From Syntrophomonadaceae bacterium (GTDB lineage Bacteria; Bacillota; Dethiobacteria; DTU022), in the NCBI GenBank assembly GCA_003553305.1, contig PWEB01000070.1:1-6704 (forward strand): DNA of 6,704 nt. The letters are read 5' to 3'. The position numbers and the translations under genes are program-made. Each line of letters starts with the position of its first letter. Positions within the stretch are counted from its first letter, which is position 1. Shown piece after piece: positions 1 through 5,346 of the stretch. The notes beneath the pieces are model-generated. The model was not told where the DNA came from and did not search any database. It saw only the letters and a list, made by a program, of their open reading frames with translations.

Positions 1-90
1 ACAGACGATCTCCCTAAAAGTGCTGTCGGTAAAATTCTCAGGCGCAAACTCCGGGAGAAGGAGCTTGAGAAATCCAGTGGTGCAAATTAA
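1..90 (+). CDS. Acyl-CoA synthetase (AMP-forming), C-terminal end only
   Basis: The window opens inside a gene read in frame 1; only the last 29 codons and a TAA stop (88-90) are present. The visible peptide contains PKSAVGKILRRKLRE, the A10 signature of the acyl/aryl-CoA synthetase (ANL) superfamily, in which the lysine of the GKI/GKIL motif catalyses adenylate formation. The same motif ends the complete synthetase at 759-2414 (PKSVVGKILRRKLKE), so the two are probably paralogues. The tail after the motif (about 14 residues, rich in Lys and Glu) is longer than in the downstream copy. The family would activate a carboxylic acid with ATP and CoA. The substrate cannot be judged from this fragment, and the rest of the gene lies outside the window. 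Confidence 0.88.
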   Translation, partial: TDDLPKSAVGKILRRKLREKELEKSSGAN

Positions 91-166
91 AACGAATAAT
101 GGCTAAGTGTGCTTTTAAAAACGAACTGTAATGATTTTAAAACATGGGAAATTCTTTAGAAAATTG

Positions 167-180
167 ACTTAAAGTTAAGT
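167..180. repeat. Short palindrome ACTTAA-AG-TTAAGT
   Basis: Perfect 6-bp inverted repeat with a 2-base centre, in the gap upstream of the thioesterase gene. It overlaps the end of a TTGACT sequence (164-169) that resembles a -35 box, although no convincing -10 follows at normal spacing. The symmetry suits binding by a dimeric regulator, but it is AT-rich and could be chance. I do not recognise it as the site of a known regulator. Confidence 0.3.
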
Positions 181-182
181 TT

Positions 183-210
183 CTGGAGGGTTTCCCATCC
201 AGTCTATTTT
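183..210 (+). terminator. Hairpin with weak T-tract before the thioesterase gene
   Basis: CTGGAGGG (183-190) pairs with CCCATCCAG (194-202) over 8 base pairs with a single bulged A (197) and a TTT loop. TCTATTTT follows at 203-210. It lies about 93 bases after the stop of the upstream synthetase fragment and ends about 20 bases before the thioesterase ribosome binding site. It could be a weak intrinsic terminator for the upstream gene or a leader hairpin. The interrupted T-tract makes efficient termination doubtful, and I see no good promoter between it and the next gene. Confidence 0.35.
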
Positions 211-248
211 CAATCAATAGTATTTTGAGTGGAGGTAATTCTAAAAAA

Positions 249-695
249 ATGAATAAGCAAGCGTTACATGGGAGTCAACTGAAGGTCCGTTTTTTTGATC
301 TTGATTTATCTTCTACTGTATTTTTTGTCAATTACATGAAATGGTTTGACAGTATTGCCGCAGAAGAATTTTTACAGAAAAAAGGGGTTAGTTGGGAACA
401 GTTATTTCAGAACAAAGTTGATGTGGCGATTGCCAATGTTAACTTTGACTTTAAATCCCCCCTGTTTTTAAATGATCTTGTTGATATTTGCGTTGAAGAT
501 GTGATCTTGGGACAGAAGAGTATGCAGCTTATTGGATCGCTTTATAATCATGAGAACGGCAACCTTGTTGCAACAGGTAAAATTGTTTATGTGTTTGTGC
601 ATGGTAAAACCCGTCAACCGATCATAATCCCGGATCAGGTAAAGGAAAAACTATCAGGTAAAAATATTGATTATATGGAAGAGGGTGAATTTTGA
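249..695 (+). CDS. Acyl-CoA thioesterase, 4-hydroxybenzoyl-CoA thioesterase (hot-dog) family
   Basis: Encodes 148 residues, the usual length of a single hot-dog-fold thioesterase of the FcbC/YbgC type, which hydrolyses an acyl-CoA thioester to free acid and CoA in the cytoplasm as an oligomer. The N-terminal signature VRFFDLDLSSTVFFVNYMKW (residues 13-32) aligns with the 4-HBT motif: Asp19 matches the catalytic Asp, and Asn28-Tyr29 and Trp32 match the conserved positions that follow. The usual Gly in the D-x-D-x-x-G-x-V motif is Ser22 here, which is uncommon. The ATG at 249 is preferred because GGAGGT (231-236) lies 12 bases upstream. An in-frame TTG at 225 would place that ribosome binding site inside the coding region and has none of its own. 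The gene sits between two acyl-CoA synthetase genes on the same strand, suggesting it acts on the same class of CoA esters, perhaps to recover CoA. The substrate is unknown. Confidence 0.85.
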   Translation: MNKQALHGSQLKVRFFDLDLSSTVFFVNYMKWFDSIAAEEFLQKKGVSWEQLFQNKVDVAIANVNFDFKSPLFLNDLVDICVEDVILGQKSMQLIGSLYNHENGNLVATGKIVYVFVHGKTRQPIIIPDQVKEKLSGKNIDYMEEGEF

Positions 696-758
696 TTAAT
701 ACATTGGAGTATTTGTGCTGTTTGACAAGCAAGGCAATTTAAAAAAGGGAGTGGTAAA

Positions 759-2414
759 ATGATCCCGATTAAACCTTGGCACGCCTCTTATCCTGAAGCA
801 ATCCCTCATAATTTGGAAATCGAGAAAATTACGATGCCGCAATCATTATCTAAAAATGCTTCTCGTTACCCAGACTACGATTCTCTGGTATTTATGAACA
901 AAAAAATCAAATTCAGTGAGCTTGAAAAGTTGGTAAACAGTTTTGCCCGGGCTTTAAAAGATCTTGATGTTAAGAAAGGAGATCGGGTGGCTGTAATCCT
1001 ACCAAACATTCCACAGGTGGTAATTACCAATTATGCAGTAATGAAGATTGGAGCAGTCATTGTATTGAATAACCCTCTTTATACCGAACGAGAATTGGCC
1101 CACCAGCTTGTTGATTCAGGAGCAACAGTCCTTGTTGCTCTTGATTTGATGCTTCCAAATGCTTTAAAAGTGATCGATCAGACAAAAATCAAAACAATAA
1201 TCAACTGCCATATCAATGACTATCTTGGTGCTCCTCTCAAGCAGTTATTGCCAATCTTAAAAAAAGAAATGTACAAAAAAGCTGAACCCCGGGAAGGGTT
1301 GTATGATTTCCTTGATTTGATTAATAAATATCCCGGTGACCCGGTTGAAGACGAAACGGAATGGGATGAATTGGCAGCTTTGTTGTATACGGGAGGCACT
1401 ACGGGAATCAGTAAAGGTGTTATGTTAAGCCATGCTAACCTTTCCTCCAGCATTCAAATTACAACTGCTGCAGCTTTACCAGAGGCCAGGGCGGGTGAAA
1501 CAGCACTGGCTATTTTTCCTTTTTTCCATGCAGCGGGATTTACCGTAATTCAGGGGTTTGGTATCTGGGTCGGTTTAACCCTGGTCTTAATTCCCCGTCC
1601 GGTTCCAGAAGCGATATTAAAGGCAACCAAAAAACATAAGCCTGATTATTTGCCCGGTGTTCCAACCATTTGGGTTGCCCTGTTAAATAATGAAGAGTTT
1701 TGTAAGATGGATCTGTCTTTTGTAAAGGGTTTTCTTAGCGGAGCGGCGCCTTTGTCTCTTGAAACAATTAATCAACTTAAAGAGCTGCGGAAGGCCGATA
1801 TTATTACCGGTCTTGGTTTGACAGAAACAGCGGGTTTGGCTACATGCACACCCTGGGGAGACAAGCGTGTTAAACCCGGAACGGTTGGTTTGCCGATGCC
1901 GAATATGGAGGTCAAAATAGTAGATGTGGAAACAGGCACCTATGAATTGAAACAGGGGGAAGTCGGTGAGATATTAATCAAAGGGCCATCTGTATCGAAA
2001 GGCTATTACAAAAAACCTGATGAAACAAAATCTGCATTCAGAGAGGGTTGGTTGTATACCGGAGACATCGGTTGTTTTGATGAAGATTATTATCTTTATA
2101 TTGTAGACCGTAAAAAAGATTTAATTATTACCGGAGGCTATAATGTTTACCCTGCAGAAGTCGAAGAGATTCTGTTCAAGCACCCCAGGATTTTGGAAGC
2201 CTGTGTGATTGGTGCTTCTGACGATTATCGTGGTGAAAAAGTAAAGGCATTTGTTGTTGTTAAACCCGGTGAAAATTTATCCCAGAATGAAGTGACTGAA
2301 CATTGTAAAGAACAGTTGGCGCCCTACAAAGTACCTCGCGAGGTTGTCTTCATCGATGAATTACCCAAGAGTGTAGTTGGAAAAATATTAAGACGTAAAC
2401 TTAAGGAGGCCTAA
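759..2414 (+). CDS. Long- or medium-chain acyl-CoA synthetase (AMP-forming), FadD-like
   Basis: Encodes 551 residues, a full-length cytoplasmic or membrane-associated AMP-forming acid:CoA ligase: acid + ATP + CoA -> acyl-CoA + AMP + PPi. Motifs seen in order: the N-terminal FadD-like KPWHASYPEAIPH (5-17); the ATP/phosphate loop YTGGTTGISKG (210-220); GLGLTET (351-357) with the catalytic Glu356; YTGDIG (433-438) with ribose-binding Asp436; DRKKDLI (450-456) at the domain hinge, with Arg451; GGYNVYPAEVEE (459-470); and PKSVVGKIL (536-544) with catalytic Lys542. All key residues are intact. The start is fixed by GGGAG (747-751) 7 bases before the ATG. It follows the thioesterase by 63 bases with no clear terminator between, so the two are probably cotranscribed. 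The 3' end overlaps the convergent birA by 14 bases. The FadD-like N-terminus favours fatty acids, but aryl acids cannot be excluded. Confidence 0.93.
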   Translation: MIPIKPWHASYPEAIPHNLEIEKITMPQSLSKNASRYPDYDSLVFMNKKIKFSELEKLVNSFARALKDLDVKKGDRVAVILPNIPQVVITNYAVMKIGAVIVLNNPLYTERELAHQLVDSGATVLVALDLMLPNALKVIDQTKIKTIINCHINDYLGAPLKQLLPILKKEMYKKAEPREGLYDFLDLINKYPGDPVEDETEWDELAALLYTGGTTGISKGVMLSHANLSSSIQITTAAALPEARAGETALAIFPFFHAAGFTVIQGFGIWVGLTLVLIPRPVPEAILKATKKHKPDYLPGVPTIWVALLNNEEFCKMDLSFVKGFLSGAAPLSLETINQLKELRKADIITGLGLTETAGLATCTPWGDKRVKPGTVGLPMPNMEVKIVDVETGTYELKQGEVGEILIKGPSVSKGYYKKPDETKSAFREGWLYTGDIGCFDEDYYLYIVDRKKDLIITGGYNVYPAEVEEILFKHPRILEACVIGASDDYRGEKVKAFVVVKPGENLSQNEVTEHCKEQLAPYKVPREVVFIDELPKSVVGKILRRKLKEA

Positions 2415-3225
2415 ATGCAGAATCAGTAGACGTTTTCCCGGAGATGATTTCGCCGTGATTAATCAAGTGGTTACAGCCCTTATGGTCACGAATAATAAGG
2501 GATCCATCCTGGGTTAAATCAATTGCTACACCCTCGATATTTTTGTTGTGCCTGCAAACTGTAATTGTTTTACCGAGAGTTGTATTGTATTTTTTCCACA
2601 AAGGATAAAAATGATTAAAGCCATACTCACAAAACGAGTGATATGCCTTTTTCAAGTCTTCTATCAGTTCAAGTAAAAGTTTTGTGCGGTCAAGGCGTTT
2701 ATCGTGCTCAATATAAAGCGAGGTGGCCAGTTGGTTGATTTCACAGGGGAAATCAGCTCGTTCTTGGTTAATATTGAGCCCTATACCAATAATAAGGTAT
2801 TCAATCAATTCGGGTTTTGCTTTCATTTCAGAAAGAATACCGCCTGTTTTTTTTCCGTTTAGCAGTAGATCGTTAGGCCACTTTATCATGACCGGCAATC
2901 CTTGCTGCTTGTTAAGATGTTCAGCCAGCGCAGCTGCTGTAACCAGGGTGATTGCTCCTGCATTGGAGGGGCTGACTTTTAAGGGACGGAGAATCATTGA
3001 AAACCAAAGACCGCTGCCTCGTGGTGAAAACCAGCTGCGTCCAAGCCTGCCCCGGCCTTTTAGTTGTTTTTCAGCGACTACGGTGCTATATTCCGGCTTT
3101 CCATTTTCAACAAGCCGGCGGGCAGCCAGGTTGGTTGAATCAACTGACTGATAAAATAGGATTTGTTTATCTTCAAGTTGTTTTTTATCCAGCAAATCAA
3201 GTTTACTATTCAGGTGGTTTTTCAT
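2401..3225 (-). CDS. birA: Biotin--[acetyl-CoA-carboxylase] ligase, monofunctional type without HTH
   Basis: Encodes 274 residues. It joins biotin to the acceptor lysine of biotin carboxyl carrier proteins through biotinyl-5'-AMP. Visible features: QSVDSTN (26-32) at the start of the catalytic domain, the biotinyl-AMP loop GRGRLGRSW (57-65), KWPND (115-119), NGKKTGGIL (123-131) whose second Lys (126) matches the catalytic lysine of BirA, IIGIGLNIN (145-153), and a C-terminal SH3-like domain from about 218, ending with HGEIISG. Only about 22 residues precede the catalytic domain, so the DNA-binding winged helix of bifunctional BirA repressors is absent, and it is a group I enzyme by this criterion. 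The ATG at 3225 is chosen because GGGAG (3231-3235 on the complement) lies 5 bases before it. An ATG at 3249 has no such site and lies only about 8 bases after the predicted transcription start. It converges on and overlaps the synthetase gene. Confidence 0.92.
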   Translation of the reverse strand: MKNHLNSKLDLLDKKQLEDKQILFYQSVDSTNLAARRLVENGKPEYSTVVAEKQLKGRGRLGRSWFSPRGSGLWFSMILRPLKVSPSNAGAITLVTAAALAEHLNKQQGLPVMIKWPNDLLLNGKKTGGILSEMKAKPELIEYLIIGIGLNINQERADFPCEINQLATSLYIEHDKRLDRTKLLLELIEDLKKAYHSFCEYGFNHFYPLWKKYNTTLGKTITVCRHNKNIEGVAIDLTQDGSLIIRDHKGCNHLINHGEIISGKTSTDSAFRPP

Positions 3226-3230
3226 ATTAT

Positions 3231-3235
3231 CTCCC
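3231..3235 (-). promoter_or_regulatory. Ribosome binding site that decides the birA start
   Basis: CTCCC on the + strand reads GGGAG on the - strand, 5 bases before the ATG at 3225. No purine-rich site stands before the in-frame ATG at 3249, so the shorter form is favoured. Confidence 0.7.
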
Positions 3236-3263
3236 GGATCACATTTCATTGTATTATGATTGG

Positions 3264-3292
3264 AGAATACAAGAGCAGAATGCTAATGTCAA
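3264..3292 (-). promoter_or_regulatory. Probable sigma-A promoter of birA
   Basis: On the - strand a perfect -35 box TTGACA (3292-3287) is followed after exactly 17 bases by TATTCT (3269-3264), a 4-of-6 match to the -10 consensus. Transcription would begin near 3257, giving a leader of about 30 bases that contains the ribosome binding site for the ATG at 3225. Confidence 0.65.
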
Positions 3293-3339
3293 TTGAAAAT
3301 CAAACCGGGCATGATTTAAAAAATCACCAAAATAAGGGG

Positions 3340-3363
3340 GGGCGCAGTTTTTTAACTGCGCCC
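3340..3363. terminator. Perfect 10-bp hairpin, possible orphan terminator
   Basis: GGGCGCAGTT (3340-3349) and AACTGCGCCC (3354-3363) pair perfectly around a TTTT loop. It stands out from the AT-rich surroundings by its GC-rich stem. On the + strand no T-tract follows. On the - strand the stem is followed by CCCC and then TTATTTT, an imperfect U-tract. No gene ends into it from either side, and it lies upstream of the birA promoter, so what it would terminate is unclear. Confidence 0.45.
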
Positions 3364-3409
3364 AATGTTATATATAAAAAGAGGGGGTCAACTCACTTAT
3401 TATTATAAA

Positions 3410-3449
3410 GCCTGAACGTTACAGGCATATTACAAACAGGTTGTTTTTT
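3410..3449 (+). repeat. Small hairpin followed by T-run
   Basis: GCCTG (3410-3414) pairs with CAGGC (3422-3426) around a 7-base loop. A second CAGG (3437-3440) just downstream could compete for the same CCTG, and a run of seven T follows at about 3444. It has the appearance of a weak + strand terminator or attenuator, but the stems are short and the gap to the T-run is long. Confidence 0.25.
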
Positions 3450-3483
3450 TATTACATTTTTCGGAAGTTCAGCGTCAAAATGA

Positions 3484-3500
3484 TTTAATGGTGTATTAAA
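3484..3500. repeat. TTTAAT/ATTAAA inverted repeat
   Basis: Perfect 6-bp arms (3484-3489 and 3495-3500) around GGTGT. It might be an operator-like site in the gdh upstream region. Its AT-only arms make a chance origin quite likely. Confidence 0.2.
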
Positions 3501-3620
3501 TGGTTAGCATTTAGAAAAAATAACACTAAATACACTGAAAAGGCAAGTAGAATATGATTGATCTGAGTATTGTCATTAAAAAGATTAATAAATAAATACA
3601 TAGCTTAGGTTAAGAAACTG

Positions 3621-3629
3621 TGCTACAAT
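3621..3629 (+). promoter_or_regulatory. Possible extended -10 promoter for gdh
   Basis: TGCTACAAT reads as an extended -10 (TGn followed by TACAAT, 5 of 6 consensus). The hexamer 17 bases upstream (TAGCTT, 3601-3606) is a poor -35, which an extended -10 can tolerate. Transcription would start near 3636 and give a leader of about 170 bases before the gdh ATG. A rival TATAAT at 3770-3775 has no -35. Confidence 0.35.
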
Positions 3630-3637
3630 ACTATATG

Positions 3638-3655
3638 GACAATTAAGACAATTAA
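3638..3655 (+). repeat. Tandem 9-bp direct repeat GACAATTAA
   Basis: Two exact adjacent copies (3638-3646 and 3647-3655) lie immediately downstream of the possible extended -10 at 3621-3629. Adjacent identical half-sites near one helical turn apart could bind a regulator at the transcription start. A simple slippage duplication is the alternative. Confidence 0.5.
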
Positions 3656-3731
3656 ATATGCTTGACTATAAAGGGGAAAATTTATTGAGCACGAATAGAA
3701 ATAGAAGAAGAATATTTAAATATCTTAGATG

Positions 3732-3798
3732 AAGGTGGGGTGGGAAAATAAATAAAATCCTCCCCATTTTATAATATAGCAAATATGATAGGAGGTTT
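3732..3798 (+). promoter_or_regulatory. Candidate RNA switch in the gdh leader
   Basis: CCTCC (3759-3763) has two possible partners. Upstream, 3732-3744 can fold on 3758-3770: the TGGGG/CCCCA core, a T-T mismatch, GG/CC, and several G-U or A-T pairs, with a 13-base A-rich loop. Downstream, CCTCC pairs perfectly with GGAGG of the gdh ribosome binding site (3791-3795), and AAA (3755-3757) continues the pairing with TTT (3796-3798) past one bulged T. The two folds exclude each other: the first frees and the second masks the ribosome binding site. No known riboswitch class is recognised, and the regulatory role is inference from base pairing only. Confidence 0.35.
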
Positions 3799-3807
3799 AC
3801 TAATTTA

Positions 3808-5106
3808 ATGTCTAAAAATGTTGAGGAAGTTGAAGTTAAAGATGACACCCTGAGGGCGACATTGAAGTTGATCAAGCAGTCCGTGGAGTTATTGGAGTTG
3901 AGTTATGATGTCTATGAGTATTTGAGGACCCCGATGCGTTTCGTTGAGGTTGCTGTTCCGGTGGAAATGGATGATGGAAGTATAAACGTGTTTACCGGTT
4001 ACAGGTCTCAGCACAATAATGTACTTGGTCCTTATAAAGGTGGTATTCGGTATCACCCCGACTCAACTCCCGATGAAGTTAAGGCGTTATCGATGTGGAT
4101 GACTTTAAAATGTTCTCTGGTCGGAGTGCCATTTGGCGGCGGTAAGGGAGCAGTTGTTTGTGATCCGCGAGAAATGTCTCTGAGGGAAAAAGAAAAAGTA
4201 AGCAGAGGTTATATTCGAGCTATGGGTTCAGTTTTAGGGCCGGAAACCGATATTCCCGCCCCTGATGTTTATACAGATGGCCAGGTTATGGCCTGGATGG
4301 CTGATGAATATACAATGATGATGGGTACGCCTGCTTTCGGAGTGGTTACCGGCAAACCGATCCCTGTCGGGGGGTGCGTTGGTCGTGAGGAAGCGACTTC
4401 ACGTGGTTGTGTTTACGTTGCCAAGGAAGCAGCAAGGACCCTTGACATTCCATTAAAAGGAGCAAGGGTGGTTATTCAGGGTGCAGGAAATGTTGGCGGC
4501 TTTGCCGCTTTACTGATGGCAGAAGAAGGTTGTAAGATTATTGGGATCAGTGATTCAAAAGGCGGGGTTTACGATCCTGCCGGGCTTGATATAGAATCAG
4601 TTATAGATCATAAGAAGAGCACCGGCAGCCTTGCGGGAATAAGTGATGTGCAGCAAATCACTAATCAAGAACTGCTTGCTTTGGATTGCGACATCCTTAT
4701 CCCTGCTGCCATGGAAAACCAGATTACTGCGAAAAATGCCGCAGATGTCAAGGCAAAAATCGTAGTTGAAGGAGCGAATGGGCCGACTACTCCTGAAGGG
4801 GATCAGATTCTAAAAGAGAACGAAGTTCTTATGGTTCCCGATATTCTTGCTAACAGCGGTGGAGTTACGGTTTCATATTTCGAATGGGTTCAAAACAACT
4901 ATGGTTTTCGCTGGGATTTCGCAACAGTTGATCAGCGGCTGCAGGAAAAAATGATTGAAGCGTTTAACCAGGTCTATGGTTTTTATTGCGCTGAATGTAT
5001 TGGTTCTGATATGCGTACCGCTGCTTACATGTTTTCTATTCAAAAGGTAGCCGAGGCTATGCAGTATCGGGGTTGGTTACGGAATGGGTTAAAGTCTAAG
5101 CAATAG
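3808..5106 (+). CDS. gdhA: Glutamate dehydrogenase (Glu/Leu/Phe/Val dehydrogenase family)
   Basis: Encodes 432 residues, typical of hexameric bacterial and archaeal glutamate dehydrogenases, which interconvert L-glutamate and 2-oxoglutarate + NH4+ with NAD(P). The N-terminal substrate domain shows GPYKGGIRYHP (74-84) with Lys77, Lys101 in MTLKCSL, the active-site PFGGGKG (108-114) with catalytic Lys113, and DIPAPDVYTDGQVMAW (148-163) with catalytic Asp153. The Rossmann domain shows GAGNVG (225-230), then ISDSKG (247-252); the Asp after the second strand is compatible with NAD use, but cofactor choice cannot be settled by eye. NSGGV (349-353) and SYFEW (356-360) complete the family pattern. 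AGGAGGT (3790-3796) precedes the ATG by 11 bases. Close relatives act on Leu, Val or Phe; the glutamate assignment rests on overall similarity and on the nearby 2-oxoglutarate oxidoreductase genes. Confidence 0.93.
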   Translation: MSKNVEEVEVKDDTLRATLKLIKQSVELLELSYDVYEYLRTPMRFVEVAVPVEMDDGSINVFTGYRSQHNNVLGPYKGGIRYHPDSTPDEVKALSMWMTLKCSLVGVPFGGGKGAVVCDPREMSLREKEKVSRGYIRAMGSVLGPETDIPAPDVYTDGQVMAWMADEYTMMMGTPAFGVVTGKPIPVGGCVGREEATSRGCVYVAKEAARTLDIPLKGARVVIQGAGNVGGFAALLMAEEGCKIIGISDSKGGVYDPAGLDIESVIDHKKSTGSLAGISDVQQITNQELLALDCDILIPAAMENQITAKNAADVKAKIVVEGANGPTTPEGDQILKENEVLMVPDILANSGGVTVSYFEWVQNNYGFRWDFATVDQRLQEKMIEAFNQVYGFYCAECIGSDMRTAAYMFSIQKVAEAMQYRGWLRNGLKSKQ

Positions 5107-5150
5107 AACTCTGCCTGAAAAATATAAAAAAATTTAATAACGGACCGAGA

Positions 5151-5191
5151 GGATAAGCAGAGAAAACTAGCAGGGCCTTCTCTGCTTATCC
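5151..5191. repeat. Perfect 14-bp inverted repeat after gdh
   Basis: GGATAAGCAGAGAA (5151-5164) and TTCTCTGCTTATCC (5178-5191) pair perfectly around a 13-base loop. ACC (5144-5146) and GGT (5192-5194) can extend the stem beyond a GAGA bulge. It starts 45 bases after the gdh stop. No T-tract follows on the + strand (GGTAAAATG), so it is not a standard intrinsic terminator for gdh. It may be a 3' stabilising or processing structure, a terminator that works without a U-tract, or one copy of a dispersed repeat. Confidence 0.7.
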
Positions 5192-5233
5192 GGTAAAATG
5201 TTAAGAAAATAAGAAAAATATGATTTGGACGCA

Positions 5234-5252
5234 AAAAATTTATTAAATTTTT
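5234..5252. repeat. A/T palindrome AAAAATTTA-T-TAAATTTTT
   Basis: A 19-base perfect palindrome made only of A and T, ending in TTTTT. It lies between the 14-bp inverted repeat and the kor operon promoter region. It could serve as an UP-like or bending element, or add a weak T-tract to the gdh 3' end about 55 bases beyond the hairpin. A purely AT palindrome in AT-rich DNA carries little weight. Confidence 0.3.
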
Positions 5253-5279
5253 ATGATTTATGGTATTTTTTTGTTACTT

Positions 5280-5308
5280 TTGGTAGCCTGAAGTTTAAAA
5301 TTAATAAT
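5280..5308 (+). promoter_or_regulatory. Possible promoter of the kor operon
   Basis: TTGGTA (5280-5285, 4 of 6 to the -35 consensus) and AATAAT (5303-5308, 5 of 6 to the -10) stand 17 bases apart, giving a start near 5315 and a leader of about 30 bases. An overlapping alternative is TTGTTA (5271-5276) with TTTAAA (5294-5299), also 17 bases apart. Neither is strong. Confidence 0.35.
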
Positions 5309-5346
5309 AGTGAACGAAAGTGGTTTAAGAAGGGAGAGAATATTTC

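Larger units (their letters stand above)
3226..3807. other. 582-base AT-rich intergenic region between birA and gdh
   Basis: I find no convincing gene here. Short open frames exist (for example 13 codons from the ATG at 3554), but they have no ribosome binding site. The region holds the birA promoter at its left end, a perfect 10-bp hairpin at 3340-3363, a GCCTG/CAGGC hairpin at 3410-3426 followed by a run of seven T, a TTTAAT/ATTAAA palindrome at 3484-3500, a possible extended -10 element with a tandem repeat near 3621-3655, and a structured leader before the glutamate dehydrogenase. The length is large for two divergent housekeeping genes, so an unlisted regulatory RNA is possible but unproven. 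Confidence 0.6.

Noticed and set aside
225..248. TTG at 225 as the thioesterase start, adding eight residues
   Set aside because: The strong GGAGGT at 231-236 would lie inside the coding region, and nothing like a ribosome binding site precedes 225. The ATG at 249 fits both the site and the family length.
722..727. Perfect TTGACA before the second acyl-CoA synthetase
   Set aside because: No acceptable -10 hexamer lies 16-18 bases downstream, where the sequence is the A-rich stretch and ribosome binding site. The short gap favours cotranscription with the thioesterase.
3226..3249. Longer birA form starting from the ATG at 3249
   Set aside because: No purine-rich site precedes it, and the predicted promoter would start transcription only about 8 bases before it. 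GGGAG sits 5 bases before the ATG at 3225.
2723..3408. Overlapping + strand open frames of 81 to 142 codons across and beyond birA
   Set aside because: They lie opposite or partly opposite a clearly recognisable biotin ligase, show no family motifs and have no ribosome binding sites.
3554..3595. 13-codon open frame (MIDLSIVIKK...) in the intergenic gap
   Set aside because: No ribosome binding site, low complexity and AT-rich; frames this short arise easily by chance.
3770..3775. TATAAT just before the gdh ribosome binding site as the gdh promoter
   Set aside because: Perfect -10, but no -35-like hexamer at 16-18 bases and no TGn extension; kept only as a rival to the site near 3621.
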